DNA of 64,000 nt from contig NZ_PYWI01000012.1 in assembly GCF_003049575.1 (NCBI RefSeq), positions 84,176 to 148,175 on the forward strand, given 5' to 3'. This DNA comes from Lysinibacillus parviboronicapiens (GTDB taxonomy: Bacteria; Bacillota; Bacilli; Bacillales_A; Planococcaceae). A program made the translations under genes and the position numbers. Position 1 is the stretch's first letter. Each line of letters opens with the position of its first letter. Below the pieces are notes generated by a model, which saw nothing but the letters and a program-made list of their open reading frames with translations, was not told where the DNA came from and searched no databases. Positions 9,018 to 17,200 of this stretch are shown here, in pieces.

Positions 9018-9368
9018 CTATTTACAAGGGATTTTCCCCTCCGAATGTAATTCTTTTAATTTCTCTAAAGCTTCTGCAGGGGTTAAATTTTTGAATAATC
9101 TTTCGTCAGTGTAAGGGATTTTTAAATAACCTTTAACGTCAATTTTTTCGTATGCTTTAGCACCTTTTTCAAAAAATTCATCTACTGTACCAGTAAACTT
9201 TGAACCGTGATAAGGTATTCCAGCTTCTATAAGTTTTTTATGCAATTTTTTGTGAAGTTCTGCTGTTCCAGCCCCCTTATTTGGATACCATGAAATCGAA
9301 TTATTTTGACTTAATTCTAGAATGTCTAAAGCCTTAGCTATTGATCTCGGCATCAAATGATGGCCCAT
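9018..9368 (-). CDS. Rhs C-terminal toxin tip with GHH motif (predicted HNH/EndoVII-type nuclease), orphan
   Basis: 116 residues starting MGHHLMPRSIAK and containing LHKKLHKKLIEAGIPYHG and FTGTVDEFFEKGAKAY. The GHH-x-PRS start and later histidines resemble HNH/endonuclease VII-superfamily toxin tips with a [SGA]HH motif; this assignment is by pattern only. In the same frame upstream, the end of an Rhs core is readable (GYVRDTNKNIDKFGLYSD) up to a stop at 9438-9440. The ATG at 9368 has no ribosome binding site, so it is more likely a silent displaced tip than a free-standing gene. The matching immunity gene follows. Confidence 0.6.
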   Translation of the reverse strand: MGHHLMPRSIAKALDILELSQNNSISWYPNKGAGTAELHKKLHKKLIEAGIPYHGSKFTGTVDEFFEKGAKAYEKIDVKGYLKIPYTDERLFKNLTPAEALEKLKELHSEGKIPCK

Positions 9369-9371
9369 ACC

Positions 9372-9640
9372 AGTATCTAATAAATCTGAGTATAATCCAA
9401 ATTTATCTATATTCTTATTCGTATCCCTAACATACCCTTATAAAGATGGATTCTTGCCTTCAAGACCAATCGGATCCTGTTGAGTATACATTCCCTCCAC
9501 AGGAGAAAAGTAACGGAATCTGTTATAATATAATCCGATTTCCATGTCTTCATACTGACCCTGATACCTAAACGGAATGAAATCCTGCTCACCAGTGAAC
9601 TCAACCACTCGTCCTTAAATATCAAGTTCTACTGACCAAT
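9372..9640 (-). pseudogene. Rhs core-end fragment C with two in-frame stops
   Basis: On the minus strand the frame reads [23 protein letters not shown], then [20 protein letters not shown], then [25 protein letters not shown], leading directly into the GHH tip. Both stops (9615-9617 and 9438-9440) replace a tyrosine codon, TAT to TAA, in a TATGG context. It is more divergent from the intact Rhs gene than fragments A and B, so it likely came from a different allele. The open frame 9407-9625 in another register is a by-product, not a gene. Confidence 0.8.
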
Positions 9641-9789
9641 CCCTATTACCTTTTTATCATAGGTTAAACTCCCATAGGCATACCGCATAGGGATATTTTT
9701 CTCTACGGGGTACATTTCTGTTAGTTTATTAAATAGTGTTTCTCTTTTCAATGAGACTACTTTTTCGAACTGTAATCATGGGAAAAATA
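9641..9789 (-). other. Short stretch with an open C-terminal frame of unknown origin
   Basis: The minus strand reads in one frame FEKVVSLKRETLFNKLTEMY, then PVEKNIPMRYAYGSLTYDKK, ending at a TAG near 9631. This could be the tail of a lost immunity gene or divergent Rhs sequence leading into fragment C. No start or ribosome binding site is visible, so I do not call a gene. Confidence 0.3.
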
Positions 9790-9830
9790 AAGGGCAATAA
9801 ATCCCCTGATTAATGGATTTATTGCCTATT
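9790..9830 (-). terminator. Terminator-like hairpin, near copy of the one at 8271
   Basis: GGCAATAAATCC (9793-9804) pairs perfectly with GGATTTATTGCC (9815-9826). The resemblance to 8271-8313 suggests a duplicated cassette boundary. Confidence 0.65.
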
Positions 9831-9950
9831 TTAAATTACACTTTAAATCACTTGAAGTTTAAAGACTTGTTGTAAGTATAGATGCCCTAATTTGTTTTTA
9901 TTTCCCTATATTATAGATGACTAATTATATTCGTTTTTTAAGTATAATTA

Positions 9951-10085
9951 TCATCCGTCAAAATACAGCGTTGGATTATTCCCCACGTGTCTAATTGGTC
10001 TTGCTGTGTATTCATACCCATACAAAGTCTGACTATTTCCTGCCAAACCAATTGGATCGGGTTGTGTATACAATCCATCGGCATG
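9951..10085 (-). pseudogene. Short Rhs core-end remnant
   Basis: The minus strand encodes GLYTQPDPIGLAGNSQTLYG followed by YEYTARPIRHVGNN and a stop at 9951-9953. The DPIGLAGxNxTLYGY motif is the standard junction between Rhs core and toxin tip. Nothing toxin-like follows before the stop, so only the junction survives. Confidence 0.75.
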
Positions 10086-10098
10086 GCTATCATACTAA

Positions 10099-10546
10099 TC
10101 AATTTAGCTCATTGACAGAATACGTCGATGCTATTAATTCAATATAGCTATCATATCCTTTAACAATATAATGTTTCAAATTCAACCTATTTCTGGGGTC
10201 GTACTTCTTTATATTTTCCTGTAAATGTTTAGAATCTATCACTTCATAAAACCCTGAATCTGGATGATTAAGTCTCTCTTCACCATTCTGCAAGTGATTT
10301 CCAATAGATGATTCCTCAAAAATACAAAAACCCTTATAATTAGATTCATCGAAATTTAACGTTACGCATTTAACTTCGGCTACAATTGAAAAAAATAATT
10401 TCTATGTTAACACATTTTTCTTTATCTATGCTCTTTAATGGTATAGCACCAACCTCAATTCTCACGCCACCCGATTCTGTATAAATCAACTCTATATCAG
10501 TGGTAGATATTTTGAAAATAAAATTTAATGGCTTTAAAGTTAACAT
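10099..10546 (-). pseudogene. Immunity gene broken by a single frameshift
   Basis: An ATG at 10544-10546 with a strong ribosome binding site (GGGAGG) starts MLTLKPLNFIFKISTTDIEL. The frame breaks at a run of T residues near 10389-10396 and continues in the next register as FSIVAEVKCVTLNFDESNYK to a stop at 10099. The total of 448 bases is one more than a multiple of three, consistent with a single base inserted in the homopolymer. Restored length would be about 148 residues. It follows the broken toxin tip by 19 bases. Family unknown. Confidence 0.7.
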
Positions 10547-10565
10547 TCTTAAAACCTCCCAATTT

Positions 10566-10897
10566 TTAGCCTAAACAATTTGTTACATTCTTAACAAGAC
10601 CAGAACCATCTTTATTACGGAACAAAGATTGCGTTATCTGGAAACTTGCCTCCTTCGACTAATGTAGCTAATCCCCTATTATTTAATGTTACTGCTTTAC
10701 CTGTTGCAGGATCAATAGTATACGAAATCACAAACTCATTAGGATTGATCTTACCGAGTCTAATATCTTTGGCAACCTCAAGTACCTACAGCTTGGAATC
10801 CAATTGTACTAAAATTAGGTGCTATTCTATTTTGACCAAAATGTAAGCCACTTGGAAAAGAAGTTATTTCGCCAAATTCAAAGGGATTAAAACTACT
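10566..10897 (-). pseudogene. Rhs toxin tip with two frameshifts
   Basis: Directly after the core-end motif ITIDPLGL the frame reads [35 protein letters not shown]. It shifts near 10790 to EVAKDIRLGKINPNEFVISY, TIDPATGKAVTLNNRGLATL, and shifts again near 10620 to FRNKDGSGLVKNVTNCLG and a stop at 10566. The NPNEFVI...TGKAVTLNNRGLA pattern is one I associate with recurrent polymorphic-toxin tips, but I cannot name the activity. The tip is certainly inactive as written. Confidence 0.7.
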
Positions 10898-12383
10898 TAA
10901 ACCTAGCGGATCAATTGTAATATTTGTATTCCCAACATACCCATACAAAGTCGGATTTCCACCCGCAAGTCCAATCGGATCAATTTGAGTATAATTCCCT
11001 TGTTCTGGGTCGTAGTATCGGAATCGATTATAATACAGTCCTATTTCTACATCTTCATACTGCCCTTAATAACGGAATGGAATGAAATCTTGTTCACCTG
11101 TAAATTCTTTTACTCTGCCATAAACATCAAGCTCAGCCGACCAAACCTTTTTACCTTCTTGATCATAGGCTTCTACAGGCGTTCCAAGATAATCACTACT
11201 AATACTGTAGTTACGTTCATTCGTGATTTTAGCTGAAGGTACAAACCCATCATTAAATACCCATGTGACTAGATTATCATTTTCTAGTTCAACTGAATCA
11301 TTCTCTGAATACTCATGTAGAATGGTATTCCCATCCCACACGAATCTCATTGACTTCTCGTCAGAACGCTTCTCTATTCGTCTACCTAGTGAGTCATACT
11401 TGAAAGTAATTTCTGTCTTATCTGGTTTGATGACCTTTGCCATCATGCCATTGCCGTTATATTCGTACTTCCACGTATCGCCATTCTTTTCGACTTTCTG
11501 AACGAGATTCCCTTCCTCATCATAAGAGAATGTTGCCTCTCTCGTTTCAAGCAATCTACTGCCGGCACCGTAAATACGATCTGTCTTTTCTTTCGTTTCA
11601 TACAAATTCCCGACGTCATCAACACTGCGATATAAGAAGTCAAATTGACGACTGTCTTGATTGGCCCACACGAGGTTACTGAATTCATCGTAACCATAGG
11701 TAACCCGAACACCCGTTAACTCGTTGACCATGCTTCGTAATTGGTGATTAACATCCCAATTATACACGCGTCTTCGTGTATCGCGATTTTGACTACTTAC
11801 TCGATGCTGTGTTGAACGTCATAACTGCTTGAAATCCAATGGTCATTCTGCCACTCCTTGATGACTTGTCCAGATGGGTCTCGCTCCAGTTTAACGGTTA
11901 CATGTTCATTGGCAGTCTCTATTAACGAACCATTTTTGTCATAGCCAAACGTCTCCCAGGTATCATCATAATAATCTGAGCGAATGACATTTCCTAAACC
12001 GTCGTGTTGATACGCTGTCCAGCGATTACCCGGCCGTTGAATCTCTGAACCAATCCCTGCTAGACTTCGTTCATACGTTTTTTCCATCCCATCAAAGCCG
12101 ATTTCCTTGATGATATTTCCTTTCGTATCACGTTCAAACTGATACGTTTCGCCTTTTTCATTGATGACAGCGGTTAACTGCTCCTCTGTATCATAGTTGA
12201 ATTTGACGTTCTTGCCACCTTGTTCTCGAGCTTTCAAGCTGCCAAGAATGGTGTAATCAAAGGCTACTTGCGTATGGTTATCTTTCGCAAAAACAATATC
12301 GTCATAGGCATTATACTTTAATTGAACGTCGTTACCATCTGAAAGATTGGCCCGTACAAGGCGATTCAAGTTATCATAACGAA
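10898..12383 (-). pseudogene. Rhs core fragment B, nearly identical to the intact gene but inactivated
   Basis: Starts abruptly at TTCGTTATGATAACTTG (equivalent to position 16395 of the intact gene), with no start codon. It runs to the core-end motif [20 protein letters not shown]. Defects: about 250 bases are deleted between the SSYD and QYDV equivalents; an 11-base deletion beside that joint shifts the frame (the open frames 11797-12369 and 11066-11767 are the two halves); and CAA has become TAA at 11066-11068, inside [12 protein letters not shown]. Much of the remaining DNA is almost identical to the intact gene, implying recent duplication or ongoing gene conversion. Confidence 0.88.
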
Positions 12384-12459
12384 ACTAATAATCGCAATCT
12401 CCTTGTTCACAAAAAGACCTAATTTTCCATATTTAATACTCATCGCTAAAACAAAATAA

Positions 12460-12510
12460 TAGAAAATAGGCTCGTTATGACATGAAAAGTCATGGCGAGT
12501 CTATTTTCTA
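12460..12510 (-). terminator. Long hairpin terminator after an orphan immunity gene
   Basis: Arms of 22 bases (12460-12481 and 12489-12510) pair with three G/T wobbles around a seven-base loop. Minus-strand sequence beyond is T-rich. It lies 67 bases after the 115-residue gene. Confidence 0.7.
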
Positions 12511-12576
12511 TTTGTACATGGGCTTCGTTTTTACTTTTCTAAACTGACGTCTACTTTTTTGAGAATGACCCAGTCC

Positions 12577-12924
12577 TTACCGCCATCTTCTGCTTGAATA
12601 TTGCTCGTAAAAATTATCAATATTTTCCTGACTTAATATTTTCATATCATTAAAAAGACTATCAAGAATATCTTCAGCAATCACTACGTCTTCTACACAA
12701 CCTGTATTTTTTGCCAGAAGTTCTACCGCTACTTTTATTATATACCCTCTGTCTGCTTCAGACAGAGTACTATCATTATAAACTTGAATTATTAATTTTT
12801 TTATTTGTTCTTTAGTCTTTTTGTTTTCAATGTAATCTTCCTCTTCACTTTTGAATTGCTCATTGTAGTAGTTCTTTAAAGAATTTCTAATTTTGTCGAT
12901 TTCACTTCGAAAATCTATTTTCAT
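12577..12924 (-). CDS. Probable orphan immunity protein (acidic, helical)
   Basis: 115 residues, acidic and predicted mostly helical, with no membrane segment or signal. The family is not recognised. The ATG at 12922-12924 overlaps the TGA of an upstream toxin stub in an ATGA arrangement, the typical translational coupling of toxin and immunity genes. A ribosome binding site (GGGAAGGTG) lies upstream, and a long hairpin follows the stop. Position and coupling are the only evidence for the immunity role. Confidence 0.6.
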   Translation of the reverse strand: MKIDFRSEIDKIRNSLKNYYNEQFKSEEEDYIENKKTKEQIKKLIIQVYNDSTLSEADRGYIIKVAVELLAKNTGCVEDVVIAEDILDSLFNDMKILSQENIDNFYEQYSSRRWR

Positions 12925-12983
12925 AATTTAACGACACCTTCCCTTTTATGAATAGTATAAGCACTTTTAGGTATTTCACCTTG
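12921..12983 (-). pseudogene. Last 20 codons of a lost toxin tip
   Basis: An open stretch reads IQGEIPKSAYTIHKREGVVK and ends in a TGA overlapping the ATG of the following immunity gene. Upstream, the frame runs straight into the inverted Rhs piece, so the rest of the toxin has been deleted. Confidence 0.5.
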
Positions 12984-13027
12984 TATTGCAAGTAGCTATG
13001 TTGAATTAGGCAATCGTTCACAAATTA
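12982..13027 (+). pseudogene. Inverted 46-base Rhs core piece
   Basis: On the plus strand this encodes IASSYVELGNRSQI, matching IASSYDELGNRSQI of the intact Rhs protein, which is encoded on the minus strand. About 40 of 46 bases agree with 15798-15843. It is the only Rhs sequence here in opposite orientation and marks an inversion or an illegitimate joining event. Confidence 0.7.
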
Positions 13028-13146
13028 GAAGGAGAGTGTGTAGTAAATACACGAGATAAAACAGACAGTTCCTTTTCTTACACATAAACTCATGTAGCAA
13101 AGAGACGCGAACCACTCCTTGTCTATTTGAAAGGGAGGATTATATA

Positions 13147-13428
13147 TTACTTGATTACCAGTTTACCTACTTTATGAGGTCCTTCACAAATGATAAGTTT
13201 TGCATTACTACTTAGTAAGTGTTGTGGTGCATGATCAAATAAAAAACAGCCTTCACAGTTATCTATCATTTTATTTTGAGTTGGATTTGCCCTATCGAAT
13301 TTAATAGATAAACTCACTATATTTCCACCTTCTAGTATCTCTGTAGTTAGATGATACTCTGTTCCTGTTGGACGAGCCTTTCTTCCTCCTTCTGCTTCTG
13401 AAAACCAATATATTATTGCTTTTTTCAT
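13147..13428 (-). CDS. Probable orphan immunity protein resembling an EF-Tu domain-III barrel
   Basis: 93 residues. The start region IIYWFSEAEGGRKARPTGTE followed by YHLTTEI resembles small proteins related to the third domain of elongation factor Tu (EEGGR...P...Y); this is a pattern impression, not a firm hit. The ATG at 13426-13428 is chosen over the one two codons upstream because AGGAGG is six bases before it. The start overlaps the TGA of an upstream toxin stub (ATGA). The gene ends 119 bases before the inverted Rhs piece. Confidence 0.6.
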   Translation of the reverse strand: MKKAIIYWFSEAEGGRKARPTGTEYHLTTEILEGGNIVSLSIKFDRANPTQNKMIDNCEGCFLFDHAPQHLLSSNAKLIICEGPHKVGKLVIK

Positions 13429-13571
13429 TTGCATCCTCCTAGTGCCCTCAGATTTTGATCAGCTCGTACAGAGTTGTGACTCTTTACCTTAATAGACTCA
13501 TGGTTTAAATCTGCAACTTCAATGTAAGAAGCTGTTCCTATTTCATCATGATTACCAGACGCTCTAAACGC
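13425..13571 (-). pseudogene. C-terminal stub of a lost toxin tip
   Basis: 48 codons between in-frame stops read AFRASGNHDEIGTASYIEVA, DLNHESIKVKSHNS, VRADQNLRALGGCK. The final TGA overlaps the ATG of the 93-residue gene. No start codon or Rhs core precedes it. Order, coupling and lack of a start fit a displaced toxin whose front was removed. Confidence 0.5.
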
Positions 13572-13661
13572 TTATGTTACAAGACTTAAAATCATTTGAC
13601 ATCCATTTCTACAACTTGTATAAACAAAATGAACTTACTCAAAGATAAAACTGAAAATGAC

Positions 13662-13695
13662 AAAAAGAGCTAGATCTGTTCATCTGGCTCTTTTT
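13662..13695. terminator. Hairpin with T run on the plus strand
   Basis: AAAAAGAGCTAGAT pairs with ATCTGGCTCTTTTT (one wobble) around a six-base loop. T-rich sequence follows on both strands. Probably a backup terminator of the Rhs-immunity transcript. Confidence 0.6.
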
Positions 13696-13885
13696 CATTT
13701 TTTAAAACCATACTTAATAACTACAGATGTTAACGCTAGCACCAACCATGAAGGCTACAAACATCTTGCGCGCTATCGCTTACATGCTCAACAAAAACAA
13801 TCAAATGGTGGAGCATTATTTGATTGTTTTCGTCAAGGAAGAAGGGGGTTACTTCTATCTCAATTCTATTCTAATAAAAAACAAA

Positions 13886-13916
13886 GGCAAAGCAGACGAT
13901 AAAGCTCTTTTTTGCC
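13886..13916 (-). terminator. Terminator after the Rhs immunity gene
   Basis: GGCAAAGC (13886-13893) pairs with the GC...TTTGCC arm ending at 13916. On the minus strand it is followed by TTTGTTTTTTATT. It lies 16 bases beyond the immunity gene stop. Confidence 0.65.
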
Positions 13917-13931
13917 TATGTTTTTAAAAAT

Positions 13932-14225
13932 TTATCTCAAATCGGATTCATGAATAATTCCGTTTGAATCAATTTGGCAACACCATTTTATATGTTGCCA
14001 ATTAGGATAACTACTTAGATCTTTTTTTATGGCTATACCTTCAGCGACAAGATTATCCACTTGTCCATTATCTGAAATATCCTCAGAATAAATACTCACC
14101 GGCATACCCTCGTAAAAAGTAATTATATTTCCTTGAGAGTCAGCTTTTGTATCGTTTTTGGACAACAATACTATATTATCAGTAACTAACTCATTGAAAT
14201 CAACGTAAATGCGTGCTTTACTCAC
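13932..14225 (-). CDS. Probable immunity protein of the active Rhs toxin
   Basis: 97 residues, soluble, acidic, with the segment WQHIKWCCQIDSNGIIHESD near the C-terminus. I do not recognise the family. The frame opens at a GTG at 14240, but GTGAGG there is the ribosome binding site; the GTG at 14223-14225, eight bases downstream, is the likelier start. It lies 74 bases after the stop of the spike-Rhs-toxin gene and is followed by terminators. Position immediately after the toxin end is the main reason for the call; expected role is to bind and block the 128-residue tip in the producer. Confidence 0.65.
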   Translation of the reverse strand: MSKARIYVDFNELVTDNIVLLSKNDTKADSQGNIITFYEGMPVSIYSEDISDNGQVDNLVAEGIAIKKDLSSYPNWQHIKWCCQIDSNGIIHESDLR

Positions 14226-14299
14226 TTTTATAAACCTCACTGTATTTAAGTTTGTTTAGGGGAAATTCAGTCAATACATAAAAATAGCAAGTTGGGTAA

Positions 14300-17200
14300 T
14301 TAACCTTTTGAACATTTCGGAATTCCTCTGGACTCTTTTGGTACTGGATTTGCTTTTGTTGGAGTAAACAGTTTTTCTCCCTGGTCTGCTGTTAACCCAT
14401 CTACTGTTGCATGATTCATTACCATTGTTCCATTAGTAGAATTCAACTTACCATCCAAAGTAATTTTCCCTCCAGCTTTTTCTATTTCTCCAACCGTAGC
14501 TACCCCAACTTGATTATGTGGAAAAGGCTGAGCCAATTCTGCTAGACTCGCACCTGGTTTAGCTTGAGTAGATATACCACTTAACTTACCTGCTGAATCG
14601 GTAACAACACCCGAACCATTTGCAAAACTTGTAGACGAACATGCTCCAGCTCTGACAACTATATCTGTATCTGCCAAAGTTTCATGTAAACCTAATGAAT
14701 CAATCATCCGATTAGGATCACGAACATACCCATACAGAGTCGGATTCCCACCTGCAAGTCCAATCGGGTCAATTTGAGTATAGTTCCCTTGTTCTGGGTC
14801 GTAGTATCGGAATCGATTATAATACAATCCTATTTCTACATCTTCATACTGCCCTTGATAACGGAATGGAATGAAACCCTGCTCACCAGTGAATTCTTTT
14901 ACTCGCCCATAAATATCAAGTTTAGCTGACCAAACCCTCTTACCTTCTTGATCATAAGCTTCGACAGGCGTTCCTAGGTAATCACTACTAATACTGTAGT
15001 TACCTTCATTCGTAATTTTAGCTGAAGGTACAAACCCATCATTAAATACCCATGTGACTAGATTATCATTTTCTAGTTCAACTGAATCATTCTCCGAACA
15101 ATACTCATGTAGAATGGTATTCCCATCCCATACGAATTGTATTGTTTTATCGTCAGAACTCTTCTCTATTCGTCTACCTAGTGAATCATACTTGAAAGTA
15201 ACTTCTGTCTTATCTGGTTTGATGACCTTCGACATCATGCCATTGCCGTTATATTCGTACTTCCACGTATCACCATTCTTTTCGACTTTCTGAACGAGGT
15301 TTCCTTCCTCATCATAAGAGAATGTTACTTCTTTCGTTTCAAGCAATCTACTGCCGGCGCCATAGACACGATCTGTCTTTTCTTTTGTTTCATACAAGTT
15401 CCCGACATCATCAACACTGCGGTGTAAGAAGTCAAATTGACCGCCTTGATTGGCCCACACGAGGTTACTGAATTCATCGTAACCATAGGTAACTCGAACA
15501 CCTGTTAACTCGTTTACCATGCTTCGTAATTGGTGATTAACATCCCAATTATAGACGCGTCTTCGTGTATCACGGTTTTGACTACTTACTCGATGGTGTG
15601 TTGGCCTACCGGTCACGTCATATTGCCATTTGCTGATGACATCTCCTGGTAAGATTCTCTCAATCTCTTGACCAAGTTCATTGTATTGCATCACTGCTGT
15701 CCAATTGTCTTGTTCTAAGCGAGAAGCCGTGATTTGCGCCACATTGCCCATCACATTACGAGCGACATCGATTTTTGCACCTAAGCTACTTGTAATCTGT
15801 GAACGGTTCCCTAATTCATCATAGCTACTCGCAATCCAATGGTCATTTTGCCACTCTTTGATTACTTGTCCAGATGGATCTCGCTCCAGTTTAACGGTTA
15901 CATGTTCATTGGCAGTCTCTATTAGCGAACCATTTTTGTCATAGCCAAATGTTTCCCAGGTATCGTCATAATAATCTGAGCGAATGACATTCCCTAGACC
16001 ATCATGCTGATACGCTGTCCAACGATTACCCGGCCGTTGAATCCTCTGCACCAATCCTGCTAGACTTCGTTCATACGTTTTGGTTAGCTCATCAAAGCCG
16101 ATTTCCTTGATGATATTGCCTTTCGTATCACGATCAAACTGATACGTTTCGCCTTTTTCATTGATGACAGCGGTTAACTGCTCCTCTGTATCATAGTTGA
16201 ATTTGACGTTCTTGCCACCTTGTTCTCGAGCCTTCAAGCTGCCAAGAATGGTGTAATCAAAGGCTACTTGCGTATGGTTATCTTTCGCAAAAACAATATC
16301 GTCATAGGCATTATACTTTAATTGAACGTCGTTACCATCTGAAAGATTGGCCCGTACAAGGCGATTCAAGTTATCATAACGGAACTTCTCTGTGGCCCCT
16401 AGCGGATTTGTCGTGGTTGTACAATTACCACGACGGTCATATGCCCATGTCGAACTCGTCCCGTCTGGTAACGTCACTTGACATAAGTTTAGATCAGTAT
16501 CATAAGTTAAGCTTATCACATGACCTTGCGCATTTGTTACCGTTTCAATTAAATGATGCTTATTATAGGAAAATTCCGTTTTCGTGCCATTTTCTAAAAT
16601 ATTTGCCTGTAATGTCCCAACTTCATTATAAATCCACTGACTACTTCCCCCCTCTGCGTTAACAGCTCGAATCAGTCTATCCTTGTCATCATACTGAGAG
16701 GATAAGGTACTGCCATCTGCACGCGTAATCGTCACTGGATTTGCCCACTCATCATAGCTAAATGTCGTCACACGACCATCTTCTTCTACTGCTTGGAGTA
16801 ATTCAAAGTCCTCATTATATTCATAGCTGACTTCACTACCATCTGGATGAACGATTTTCGTACAGAGGTTATCTTCGTTAAAATAGTAAGTACTCTTATG
16901 GCCTAAGCTATTCGTAATTTCGTTATAGCCCCCGTGATACGCAAGCTCACCTGCAAGGACATTGCCATCTCCCCATGTTTTGATGACTCGTGCACCTGTA
17001 GTTGGCCCATCATAGCGCCAGAAGAAGGTATTTTTATTTCGATCCGTTTTTTGCATCATTAAGTGATTGTTATATTTTATATGCGTACTTTGCCCTAATG
17101 CATCTTGGATTTCAACTAAATCTTGACCATCATTGTAAATATATCGGACCAAAACTTCACGACTCATCTGATTACGTAAGGCGACTTCTGTCATTCTGCC

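Larger units (their letters stand above)
13572..13931. other. Gene-poor stretch holding two terminators
   Basis: No convincing gene. It contains hairpins at 13662-13695 and 13886-13916. Two overlapping plus-strand open frames (13657-13902 and 13727-13927) lack ribosome binding sites and run through the hairpins, so they are not called. Confidence 0.5.

Noticed and set aside
9407..9625. 72-codon minus-strand frame as a gene
   Set aside because: It is an alternate register over the Rhs core-end fragment; the correct register shows the conserved Rhs junction with two stops.
13657..13927. Two overlapping plus-strand open frames (81 and 66 codons) between terminators
   Set aside because: No ribosome binding site, overlapping frames running through two terminator hairpins, and no recognisable motif.
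7544..14300. CRISPR array as an explanation of the repeats in the island
   Set aside because: Repeats are hundreds of bases long and encode Rhs core; no short regularly spaced repeats with unique spacers and no cas genes are seen.
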